This document shows, piece by piece, positions 49,125 through 56,739 of a stretch of DNA of 64,000 nt. Source of the stretch: Equibacterium sp963662035 (GTDB taxonomy: Bacteria; Bacteroidota; Bacteroidia; Bacteroidales; UBA932). The DNA is taken from contig CAVLDO010000002.1 of assembly GCA_963662035.1 (NCBI GenBank), positions 62,001 through 126,000 on the forward strand, given 5' to 3'. Position 1 is the stretch's first letter. Each line of letters starts with the position of its first letter. Below the pieces are notes generated by a model. It searched no databases, had not been told where the DNA came from, and saw only the letters and a list, made by a program, of their open reading frames with translations. The position numbers and the translations under genes are program-made.

Positions 49125-49950
49125 CCACTCATACGGATTGCTCAAAGGCAAAAAAGGGATAATATTCGGCGCCCTGAACGACCGCTCCATAGCCTGGAGG
49201 GCCGCGCTGCGCTGCCGCGAAGAGGGGGCCGACCTGGTGCTCACCAACACGGCCGTGTCGCTGCGGCTGGGGCAGATAAACTCTCTGGCGCAGATTTGCT
49301 CCGCCAAGGTGATACCGGCCGACGCCACCAGTATGGAGGATCTCGCCGCCCTGGTGGACGGCGCAATGGAGCATTTCGGCGGCAAGATAGACTTTGTGCT
49401 GCACAGCGTGGGAATGTCTCCCAACGTGCGCAAGAACATTCCCTACGAGGCTCTCAACTATAACTTTCTGCAGAAGACCCTGGACATCTCGGCCATCTCC
49501 TTTCACAAGGTGATTAGTACTCTCTACTCAAAGGACGCGGTATCCGACGGCGGCAGCATTGTGGCTCTGACCTACATCGCGGCGGAGCGGGCCATTTCCG
49601 GCTACAGCGATATGGCCGACGCCAAGGCTCTGCTGCAGAGCGTAGCCCGCAGCTTCGGTCTCAAATATGGAGCAAAGTGCGGCGTGAGGGTCAACACCCT
49701 CTCGCAGTCGCCCACACTCACCACGGCGGGGGAGGGTATTGCCGGAATGACCGATATGTACCGCTATGCCGACAAAATCTCTCCGCTGGGCAACGCCTCG
49801 GCCGACGATTGCGCCGACTATCTGGTGACCCTCTTCAGCGACCTTACGCGCAAGGTGACGATGCAGAATCTCTACCACGACGGCGGCTTCTCATCCACCG
49901 GCCTTACGGCCGAGGTACTGGAAGCATTTACAAAAGGACTTGAAAATTAA
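49117..49950 (+). CDS. fabI: Enoyl-ACP reductase
   Basis: NADH-dependent reductase finishing each elongation cycle. The protein (277 residues) has the FabI-type nucleotide-binding start GKKGIIFGALNDRSIAW, VLHSVGMSPN, the catalytic Tyr-X6-Lys (SGYSDMADAKALLQS) and RVNTLSQSP with Thr-rich substrate loop. It is the last gene of the fatty-acid part; a terminator overlaps its stop codon. Confidence 0.95.
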   Translation: MNNHSYGLLKGKKGIIFGALNDRSIAWRAALRCREEGADLVLTNTAVSLRLGQINSLAQICSAKVIPADATSMEDLAALVDGAMEHFGGKIDFVLHSVGMSPNVRKNIPYEALNYNFLQKTLDISAISFHKVISTLYSKDAVSDGGSIVALTYIAAERAISGYSDMADAKALLQSVARSFGLKYGAKCGVRVNTLSQSPTLTTAGEGIAGMTDMYRYADKISPLGNASADDCADYLVTLFSDLTRKVTMQNLYHDGGFSSTGLTAEVLEAFTKGLEN

Positions 49951-49975
49951 CGGGTTGAATATAACCCGTTTTTTT
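49949..49975 (+). terminator. Intrinsic terminator after fabI
   Basis: AACGGGTT (49949-49956) pairs with AACCCGTT (49963-49970), followed by a T-run. The stem begins within the fabI stop codon, and the spt promoter overlaps it. Confidence 0.85.
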
Positions 49976-49984
49976 ATACCTTTG
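49955..49984 (+). promoter_or_regulatory. spt promoter (TTG-N19-TACCTTTG) overlapping the fabI terminator
   Basis: TTG at 49955-49957 and TACCTTTG at 49977-49984 are spaced by exactly 19 bp. The -33 element is in the terminator stem and the -7 element directly follows its T-run. Transcription should start near 49990, giving a leader of about 38 bases. Confidence 0.7.
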
Positions 49985-50028
49985 GCCGATATATTTTTAA
50001 CCGACACAACAGCAAATTACTATCATAT

Positions 50029-51216
50029 ATGAAACTTTTACAGGAAAAACTGGCTCAATTCACCGCACCGGACCAGTACAAGGCACTTGGGGTGTATCCT
50101 TATTTCCGCCCCATCAGCAGCGAGCAGGGCGACGAGGTCGTGATCAATGGCAAGAAAATCCTGATGTTCGGCTCCAACTGCTACCTCGGCCTGGCCAATC
50201 ACCCCAAGGTGAAGGAGGCCGCCATCGAGGCTGTTAAAAAGTATGGCTCGGGATGTGCCGGCAGCCGCTTTCTGAACGGCTCGCTGGATATCCACGAGCA
50301 GACCGAGGCCCGTTTGGCCAAGTTTGTGGGCAAGGAAGAGGCCATAATATTCTCCACCGGCTTCCAGGTCAACCTGGGTGTCGTGTCCTGTCTTGCAGGG
50401 CGCAACGACTATATTCTGCTGGACGAGCGCGACCACGCCTCCATAATCGAAGGACGCCGCCTGAGCCCCGCCACCCACCTGAAATTCCGCCACAACGATA
50501 TGGCGCACCTCGAGTCCAAGCTCAAGAAGTGCGAGAGCGACAAAATCAAGCTTATCGTGGTGGACGGCGTGTTCAGCATGGAGGGCGACCTCGCCCCGGT
50601 GAACGACCTGGTCGCCCTGGCCAAGAAATATGACGCCGCAGTGATGGTGGACGAAGCCCACAGTATGGGTGTTTTCGGCCCCAACGGACAGGGTCTGTGC
50701 CACGAGAAAGGGGTCACCGACGACGTCGACCTGATTATGGCCACCTTCAGCAAGAGCTTCGCCTCGCTGGGCGGCTTTATCGCCACCGACCACATCACGG
50801 CCAACTACATCCGCCACAACGCCCGCTCATACATATTCAGCGCCAGCGCGACTCCCGCCGCAATAGGCGCGGTGAACGCCAGCCTGGACATTATGGAGCA
50901 GGAGCCCGAGCGCATACAGCATCTGTGGGACATCACCCGCTTTGCGATAGAGGGTTTCCGCAATATGGGCTGCGAGATAGGCAACACCTCAACCCCGATT
51001 ATCCCGCTTTATATCCGCGACAACGAGAAGACCTTCCGCGTGACCCGCGACCTCTTTGACGAGGGGCTGTTCGTGAACCCTGTGGTATCGCCTGCAGTGC
51101 CCACCGAGGACACCCTCATCCGCTTCTCCCTTATGGCGACCCACTCCAAGGCACAGGTCGAGTTTGCGCTTGAGAAGATTCAGAAGGTGTTCCGCAAATA
51201 CGGCATCATAGAATAA
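50029..51216 (+). CDS. spt: Serine palmitoyltransferase
   Basis: PLP-dependent alpha-oxoamine synthase that condenses serine with an acyl thioester to 3-ketosphinganine, the first step of Bacteroidetes sphingolipids. The 395-residue protein has NCYLGLANHPKV, GSRFLNGSLDIHEQTE, the His stacking on PLP (DERDHASIIEG), DEAHSMGVFG and the PLP Lys in TFSKSFASLGGF. The same fold includes 2-amino-3-ketobutyrate CoA ligase; the fab cluster upstream, the SDR downstream and the VYPYFRPI N-terminus favour SPT. The stop overlaps the next start (TAATG). Confidence 0.88.
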   Translation: MKLLQEKLAQFTAPDQYKALGVYPYFRPISSEQGDEVVINGKKILMFGSNCYLGLANHPKVKEAAIEAVKKYGSGCAGSRFLNGSLDIHEQTEARLAKFVGKEEAIIFSTGFQVNLGVVSCLAGRNDYILLDERDHASIIEGRRLSPATHLKFRHNDMAHLESKLKKCESDKIKLIVVDGVFSMEGDLAPVNDLVALAKKYDAAVMVDEAHSMGVFGPNGQGLCHEKGVTDDVDLIMATFSKSFASLGGFIATDHITANYIRHNARSYIFSASATPAAIGAVNASLDIMEQEPERIQHLWDITRFAIEGFRNMGCEIGNTSTPIIPLYIRDNEKTFRVTRDLFDEGLFVNPVVSPAVPTEDTLIRFSLMATHSKAQVEFALEKIQKVFRKYGIIE

Positions 51217-52040
51217 TGGGCACAAAAGTGCATACGGTGCTTCTTACCGGCGGCTCGTCGGGCATCGGGGCCGAGACAAGCCGGATGCTCGCTATCGCCG
51301 GTATGAAGGTCTATGCCGCTTCCCGCCGCGCAACGGTGCCGCCTGAATGCGCCGCGGCCGGCGAAGTGATTCCGATTGCAATGGATGTCAACAGCGACGA
51401 GAGCGTGAATGCAGCCGTCGCTCAAATCATTGAAGCCGAGGGGAGCATAGACGCCGTGGTCTGCAACGCCGGCAACGGCATCGCGGGCGCGGTGGAGGAT
51501 ACCGATGTGCAGGAGGCCAAGTATCAGTTCGAGACCTGCTTCTTCGGAGCGCACAGAGTGATCAGGGCGGTGCTGCCCCATATGCGCAAGGCCGGCTTCG
51601 GCCGCATAGTCACCGTGAGCAGCGTGGCGGCGGTGGTCCCCATTCCCTATCAGACATTCTACAGCTCTGCAAAGGCGGCGCTGCTCATCTATACCGAATC
51701 GCTCTCTATGGAGGTCAAAGGGTTCGGCATACAGTGCTGCAGCATTCTGCCGGGTGACACCAAAACAGGTTTTACATCGGCGCGCAAGTGCACGCGGCAG
51801 GCAGAAGATGCTGCCAGCCCCTACAGCGCCGCCTTCAAAAGGTCTGTGGGGCGGATGGAGCACGACGAGCAGAACGGGATGCCCGCCTCAAAGATAGCGG
51901 CGGCGGTGGTGCGGCAGCTCTCGCGGCGAAGGATGCGCCCGATACTCACACCACGGATCGACTACAAGGCGGTCACCTTCCTTATCCGCATTCTCCCCAC
52001 CCGGCTGATGCTATTTCTGGTGGGTAAAATCTACGCCTGA
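51216..52040 (+). CDS. Short-chain dehydrogenase, candidate 3-ketosphinganine reductase
   Basis: Classical SDR of 274 residues: NAD(P) motif LTGGSSGIGAETSRML (residues 9-24), CNAGNG, catalytic Ser in VTVSSVAA, Tyr-X3-Lys (FYSSAKAALL) and PGDTKTGF. An Arg in YAASRR after strand 2 fits NADPH use. The hydrophobic, basic C-terminus (FLIRILPTRLMLFLVGKIY) suggests membrane association. It is translationally coupled to spt, so reduction of 3-ketosphinganine is the most economical function, but SDR specificity cannot be read from sequence. Confidence 0.8.
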   Translation: MGTKVHTVLLTGGSSGIGAETSRMLAIAGMKVYAASRRATVPPECAAAGEVIPIAMDVNSDESVNAAVAQIIEAEGSIDAVVCNAGNGIAGAVEDTDVQEAKYQFETCFFGAHRVIRAVLPHMRKAGFGRIVTVSSVAAVVPIPYQTFYSSAKAALLIYTESLSMEVKGFGIQCCSILPGDTKTGFTSARKCTRQAEDAASPYSAAFKRSVGRMEHDEQNGMPASKIAAAVVRQLSRRRMRPILTPRIDYKAVTFLIRILPTRLMLFLVGKIYA

Positions 52041-52049
52041 GGCACAGGA

Positions 52050-52093
52050 GGCACACAAAAAGAGAGGGGACGCCCCCTCTTTTTTTGTGTGCC
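52050..52093. terminator. Bidirectional intrinsic terminator between SDR and aro operon
   Basis: GGCACACAAAAAGAGAGGGG pairs with CCCCCTCTTTTTTTGTGTGCC around a 3-base loop, with A-run and T-run in the stem, so it works for both convergent operons. Confidence 0.9.
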
Positions 52094-52101
52094 GCTCCTT
52101 G

Positions 52102-53136
52102 CTATCGGCGCAGGTCGGCAATGTCCAGAATCAGCCGTTCGCTCTTTTCCCAGCCCAGGCAGGGGTCGGTGATGGACTGGCCGTAAACCTGCGAGTCGCT
52201 CCCCTGGCGTCCGTCCACCAGATAAGACTCTATCATAAGCCCCTTCACCAGACGCCGGATATCATCGGAGTGCCGGGTGGAGTGCAGCACCTCCTTGGCG
52301 ATGCGGATCTGCTGCCCGTACTGCTTGCCCGAGTTGGCGTGGTTGGTGTCCACAATCAGCGCCGGATTGGGCAGACCGGATTCGGCATACATCTCGTAGA
52401 GCCCCATCATATCTTCGTAGTGATAGTTGGGGGCGGTGCGGCCGTTTTTGTTCACGCTGCCGCGCAGAATGGCGTGCGCGAGGGGGTTGCCCTTGCTGGA
52501 GACCTCCCAGCCGCGATAGATGAAGGTGTGGGGGAGGGTCGCGGCGTGTATGGAATTCAACATCACGGTGATGTCGCCGCTGGTGGGGTTCTTCATACCC
52601 ACGGGGATGTCCAGGCCGCTGGCGGTGAGCCTGTGAATCTGGCTCTCGACGCTCCGAGCCCCCACCGCCACATAGCTCAGAAGGTCTGCGAGGTAGCCGT
52701 GGTTGTCGGGGTAGAGCATTTCATCGGCCCCGCTGAAGCCGGTCTGATGCAACACATTAAGGTGGAGCCGGCGGATGGCCAGCAGCCCCTTGAGCATATC
52801 GGAGCCGCTGTGGGGGTCGGGCTGATGCAGCATCCCCTTGTATCCCTCGCCGGTGGTGCGGGGCTTGTTGGTGTATATTCTGGGGACGATGGTGATTACA
52901 TCGGCTACCTTCTGCTGCACTTCGGCCAGGCGGGTCACATATTCCAGTACCGCGTCTTCGCGGTCGGCCGAGCACGGGCCGATTATCAGCAGCAGTTTGT
53001 CGCTGCGGCCGCAGATTATGTCGCTCACCGCCTTGTCGTTGCTGCTTTTGATCGCCGCGAGCTCCTGCGGCAGCGGATACATCTGCCTGATCTCCGCCGT
53101 AGACGGCAACCGTCTCTTGAATTCCATATTGTTCAT
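52102..53136 (-). CDS. 3-deoxy-7-phosphoheptulonate (DAHP) synthase, class I
   Basis: First enzyme of the shikimate pathway, joining PEP and erythrose 4-phosphate. The 344-residue protein aligns with the E. coli AroF/G/H type (LLLIIGPCSADREDAVLEY; PRIYTNKPRTTGEGYKGMLHQP; VGARSVESQIHRLTASGL; IVDTNHANSGKQYGQQ; GLMIESYLVDGRQ). It has no fused chorismate mutase, unlike the type common in other Bacteroidetes. It is the last gene of the operon, 29 bp after tyrA. Feedback specificity cannot be read. Confidence 0.95.
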   Translation of the reverse strand: MNNMEFKRRLPSTAEIRQMYPLPQELAAIKSSNDKAVSDIICGRSDKLLLIIGPCSADREDAVLEYVTRLAEVQQKVADVITIVPRIYTNKPRTTGEGYKGMLHQPDPHSGSDMLKGLLAIRRLHLNVLHQTGFSGADEMLYPDNHGYLADLLSYVAVGARSVESQIHRLTASGLDIPVGMKNPTSGDITVMLNSIHAATLPHTFIYRGWEVSSKGNPLAHAILRGSVNKNGRTAPNYHYEDMMGLYEMYAESGLPNPALIVDTNHANSGKQYGQQIRIAKEVLHSTRHSDDIRRLVKGLMIESYLVDGRQGSDSQVYGQSITDPCLGWEKSERLILDIADLRR

Positions 53137-53165
53137 ACGCTATACTACTTCTAAACTTTCAACTT

Positions 53166-54020
53166 TCAGACTTTTTTGTTGAAGTACCTGCGCCGCTCGG
53201 TGGAGGTTTTCATCATCTCCTTCATCGTTTCGGTGTCCCCCTCGGCTATCGCCCTCTTGAGTCGGTCAAACGCCTTCTCGAAAAGCTGCATCTGAGACAG
53301 AAGCTGGTCCCGGTTCATCATAAACAGCTCGCTCCACATATTCCCGTTGATGTTGGCGATGCGTGTCAGATCGCGGAACGAGTCGCCGGTGTAGTCCACC
53401 AGATGGGTCGAATCCTTGCTGCACATCAGACACACCGCAATGCAGTGGGTCAGCTGCGAGAGAAAGGCTATCATCTCATCGTGCTCCTCCGGGCTCAGCG
53501 TAGAGATGTGGCCGAAGCCCAGCTCGCGCCCCAAGCTGCAGGCATACTCTATCGCCTCCGGACTGTTGCGTGCGGTGGGGGTCACTATGTAGTTGGCCCC
53601 GTCGAAGACATCAGGGTTGCGGTTGTCTATGCCAGAGAGCTCGCGTCCGGCCATCGGGTGGGCGGCGATGAACTCCACATCGGGCCGCAGCATCTCCTGC
53701 ACGCGGTACACCACCGACCCCTTGACGCCGGTGACGTCGGTAATCAGGGTGCGGCCGGATAGGCAGTCCTGATATTTCTCTATCCACTCCACAAACAGGT
53801 TGGGGTAGAGGGCGAACACCACCACATTGTATTTCTCCACAAACTCGCGGCTCACCTTGGTGGTGCCCTCGTCTATGATCCCGTCGCGCAGGGCGGTTTC
53901 TATCGTGGACTCCCGGGCGGAGAGGCCGCCGATGCGGTAGCCCTTGCCGTGAAGGCGCTCTGCATACGATGCGCCAATCATTCCGAGTCCCACTATGAGT
54001 ATCTTGTCGTTCTTATTCAT
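53166..54020 (-). CDS. tyrA: Prephenate dehydrogenase
   Basis: Converts prephenate to 4-hydroxyphenylpyruvate for tyrosine. The protein (284 residues) has the Rossmann start ILIVGLGMIGASYAERL, TDVTGVKGSVV, the substrate loop AAHPMAGRELSGI and the helical dimer domain with FLSQLTHCIAVCLM and GDSFRDLTRIA. It overlaps aroA by 8 bp and shares its transcription unit. No ACT or mutase domain is attached. Confidence 0.93.
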   Translation of the reverse strand: MNKNDKILIVGLGMIGASYAERLHGKGYRIGGLSARESTIETALRDGIIDEGTTKVSREFVEKYNVVVFALYPNLFVEWIEKYQDCLSGRTLITDVTGVKGSVVYRVQEMLRPDVEFIAAHPMAGRELSGIDNRNPDVFDGANYIVTPTARNSPEAIEYACSLGRELGFGHISTLSPEEHDEMIAFLSQLTHCIAVCLMCSKDSTHLVDYTGDSFRDLTRIANINGNMWSELFMMNRDQLLSQMQLFEKAFDRLKRAIAEGDTETMKEMMKTSTERRRYFNKKV

Positions 54021-55209
54021 ATCTTATGCTGATGCCTAATTTGCCGATTTCGCTGAAAAATGAAGGATAGCTCTTATTCACCGCCTCGCACCCCTCTATG
54101 CGCGCTCCGCAGAGGCTGCCGACGGCCGCCAGCGACATCGCTATGCGGTGGTCGTTGTGGCTCGAGAAGTTAAACGGACCTTCAAGGCTCTCCGTGGGGT
54201 AAATCTCCACAAAGTCGCCCCCTGATTCTACCCGGGCTCCGATTTTCTGCAGCTCGCAGGCAATCTCGCCGATGCGGTCGCTCTCCTTTATGCGGAGTCG
54301 TCCGGTGTGCTCGAAGCGGGCCCCGTGCTTGATTGCCGCCAGGGTGAAGAGCACCGGCCCGAGGTCGATGCAGTCGGCGAGGTCTATCGTGCAGCGGGCG
54401 CTGCACAGGGCCTTGAAGTGCTCCCTGAACACCCTGTCTCCCTGCAGCGAGCAGGAGCCCAGATTGGTGACGCGGACATCGCCCCCCAGGCAGTTGTAAA
54501 TTTCCAGAAAGGCGGCGTTTGACCAGTCCCCCTCCACAGTGCAGTCGCCCAGATTGTATTTCTGCCCTCCCCGGATAAAGATTTCATCCCCTTCGAGGCG
54601 GACATCAATCCCCGCCCGGTGCAGCACATCGGCTGTGATGGCGATGTATCCCCTGCTGCCCACGGGCGGCAGTATTGTTATGTGACTGTCCCCCTGCAGC
54701 AGCGGCAGGGCAAACATAAGCCCCGTTATGTACTGGCTGCTGAGGCTGCCGTCTATAGTGTATTCTCCGCTGCCGAGGCGTCCGCTCACCTGCAGGGAAT
54801 CTCTCCCTTTTGTGCAGGAGATGCCCTGCGCGGCAAAAATCTTTTCGTATTCTCCTATGCCCCGGCTGAAGAGCTTTTCTGTGCCGCAGAACCGGCCGCC
54901 CCCCTGCAGCGCCAGTGCAATCGGAATCATAAACCGCAGCGTGGAGCCGCTCTCGTTGCAGGGGAGAGCTCCGCCTCCGATGCCTCCCGCAGAGATTGTG
55001 ACGCTTTCCCCCTCAACCGAAGCCAGCCCCCCGAGGGCGCGGATGCAGCCGAGGGTCGCCTCCACATCGCGCGAGAGCTCGATGCCGCCGATGCGGGTTA
55101 AGCCGCCGCCCAGAAACGCCGCTATCAGCAGCCGGTGGGCGTAACTCTTGGAGGGCGGCGCCGCCACTGTCCCGGCGGCGCGGCTTCTGTCTATGATGCA
55201 GACGCTCAT
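54013..55209 (-). CDS. aroA: 3-phosphoshikimate 1-carboxyvinyltransferase (EPSP synthase)
   Basis: Transfers the enolpyruvyl group of PEP to shikimate 3-phosphate. The protein (398 residues, slightly short) has the N-terminal PPSKSYAHRLLIAAFLGGG, the GIGGGALPCNESGSTLRFMIPIALALQG loop, SLSSQYITGLMFALPLLQGD, RIKESDRIGEIACELQKIGA and the C-terminal HNDHRIAMSLA. It starts with a 4-bp overlap with aroQ. Confidence 0.96.
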   Translation of the reverse strand: MSVCIIDRSRAAGTVAAPPSKSYAHRLLIAAFLGGGLTRIGGIELSRDVEATLGCIRALGGLASVEGESVTISAGGIGGGALPCNESGSTLRFMIPIALALQGGGRFCGTEKLFSRGIGEYEKIFAAQGISCTKGRDSLQVSGRLGSGEYTIDGSLSSQYITGLMFALPLLQGDSHITILPPVGSRGYIAITADVLHRAGIDVRLEGDEIFIRGGQKYNLGDCTVEGDWSNAAFLEIYNCLGGDVRVTNLGSCSLQGDRVFREHFKALCSARCTIDLADCIDLGPVLFTLAAIKHGARFEHTGRLRIKESDRIGEIACELQKIGARVESGGDFVEIYPTESLEGPFNFSSHNDHRIAMSLAAVGSLCGARIEGCEAVNKSYPSFFSEIGKLGISIRYE

Positions 55210-55634
55210 TTTTCAAGCAGAATGTCTATGGCCTCAAGATACCCGTCGGTGCCGTGGCCTATCACGGAGGCCTTGCAGGCGGGGCGGATGTAGCTCCTCT
55301 GGCGGAAATCCTCCCGCTGATCCAGACGGCTGATGTGCACCTCCACGCAGGGGATCTTCACGCTTTTGAGGGCGTCCAGCAGCGCTATGCTGGTGTGGGT
55401 GTAGGCGCCCGGGTTGAACACTATGCCGTCGACGGCATCGAAGTAGGCCTGCTGTATGCGGTCTACCAGCGCCCCTTCGTGGTTTGACTGGTAGAATTCC
55501 ACCTGAATGTTGCGCTCTGCCGCGTGTGCAGAAATCTTCTCCAGCAGGGCGGAGTAGGACTCACTGCCGTAGATGCCCGGCTCGCGTATGCCCAGCATAT
55601 TGAGGTTAGGGCCGTTGAGTATGAGTATCTTCAT
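55206..55634 (-). CDS. aroQ: Type II 3-dehydroquinate dehydratase
   Basis: Dehydrates 3-dehydroquinate to 3-dehydroshikimate. The 142-residue protein has the type II signature ILNGPNLNMLGIREPGIYG with the catalytic Tyr, FYQSNHEGALVDRIQQA, FNPGAYTHTSIALLDAL and the C-terminal His-containing VEVHISRLDQREDFR. Its first 29 bases overlap the 3' end of aroC. Confidence 0.96.
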   Translation of the reverse strand: MKILILNGPNLNMLGIREPGIYGSESYSALLEKISAHAAERNIQVEFYQSNHEGALVDRIQQAYFDAVDGIVFNPGAYTHTSIALLDALKSVKIPCVEVHISRLDQREDFRQRSYIRPACKASVIGHGTDGYLEAIDILLEK

Positions 55635-56739
55635 TGTTGCTGACGAATATCGAGTTTGAGAACGCTCCCTTGAGCAGGTCGCAGATTACTATGGAGGTGA
55701 GGGCGGTCACTACCGGACAGATGCGGCGGATTATGGCCGGATCGTGCCGTCCGGTGACCTTGATGGTGGCCTCCTGTCCGGATACCAGATCCACGGTCTG
55801 CTGCTCCAGAGAAATCGACGGGGTGGGTTTCACCGCGCAGTTGAACACCACCGGCATCCCGTTGGAATAGCCGCCGTTGATGCCGCCGTTGTTGTTGGTG
55901 ACGGTGGCGATGCGGCCGCCGCGGTTGCAGAAGCTGTCGTTGAGGCTGCTGCCGGTGCCGGATCCGAATCCGAATCCGAGGCCGAACTCGACCCCCTTGA
56001 TGCCCCCGACTGAGAACATCGCGTTGGCCAGAGTCCCCTCAAGGCTGCCGAACCAGGGCTCGCCGACTCCCACCGGGAGGCCGGTGACGGCAGTCTGGAT
56101 GGTGCCGCCCACCGAGTCGCCCTTGATACGGATGGCGTCTATGGCTGCAGTCATCTGCCTTTCGGCATCGCTTATCAGGGGAAAACGCCTGAGGTTCACC
56201 GCCGCTATCTGCTCCGCGAGACTATCGGGGTCGGCGGCGGCAAATGGGGTGTCGCCGACTCCGGCGCAGCTGAGGATGTGGGTGCCGACCCTGATGCCGA
56301 TGCCCTCCAGCATCTGAAGGCAGACGGCGCCAAGAGCCACAATGGGGGCGGTGAGGCGGCCCGAGAAGTGTCCGCCGCCGCGCCAGTCCTCATAGCCTCG
56401 GTGCACGATGTGGCTCACATAGTCGGCGTGCGAGGGGCGGGCCAGAAGATGGTTGGCTGCATAGTCGCCGCTGCGCACGTTGGCGTTCTCTATCAGAATG
56501 CAGAGCGGCTCCCCGGTGGTGAAGCCGTTGAACTCCCCGCTTATTATCTTGAAGTTGTCAGCCTCCACGCGGGCGGTCTCGTTGGCCCCGCAGGGGCGGC
56601 GGCGCGCCAGGCATTCGGCAATGCGGGCGCGGTCTACGGCCAGTCCGGCGGGCATCCCGTCCAGAACGGCTCCGATGGCTTCGCCGTGGCTCTCGCCGAA
56701 GAGGTTCAGCGTGATATATGTTCCTAATGAATTTCTCAT
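55606..56739 (-). CDS. aroC: Chorismate synthase
   Basis: FMN-dependent enzyme making chorismate from EPSP. The protein (377 residues) has LNLFGESHGEAIGAVLDGMPAG, RRRPCGANETARVEAD, SHADYVSHIVHRGYEDWRGGGHFSGRLTA, the flavin-binding NNNGGINGGYSNGMP and GRHDPAIIRRICPVVTA. The C-terminus ends shortly after the last motif. It starts with a 4-bp overlap with the aroB fusion gene. Confidence 0.96.
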   Translation of the reverse strand: MRNSLGTYITLNLFGESHGEAIGAVLDGMPAGLAVDRARIAECLARRRPCGANETARVEADNFKIISGEFNGFTTGEPLCILIENANVRSGDYAANHLLARPSHADYVSHIVHRGYEDWRGGGHFSGRLTAPIVALGAVCLQMLEGIGIRVGTHILSCAGVGDTPFAAADPDSLAEQIAAVNLRRFPLISDAERQMTAAIDAIRIKGDSVGGTIQTAVTGLPVGVGEPWFGSLEGTLANAMFSVGGIKGVEFGLGFGFGSGTGSSLNDSFCNRGGRIATVTNNNGGINGGYSNGMPVVFNCAVKPTPSISLEQQTVDLVSGQEATIKVTGRHDPAIIRRICPVVTALTSIVICDLLKGAFSNSIFVSNNEDTHTQRP

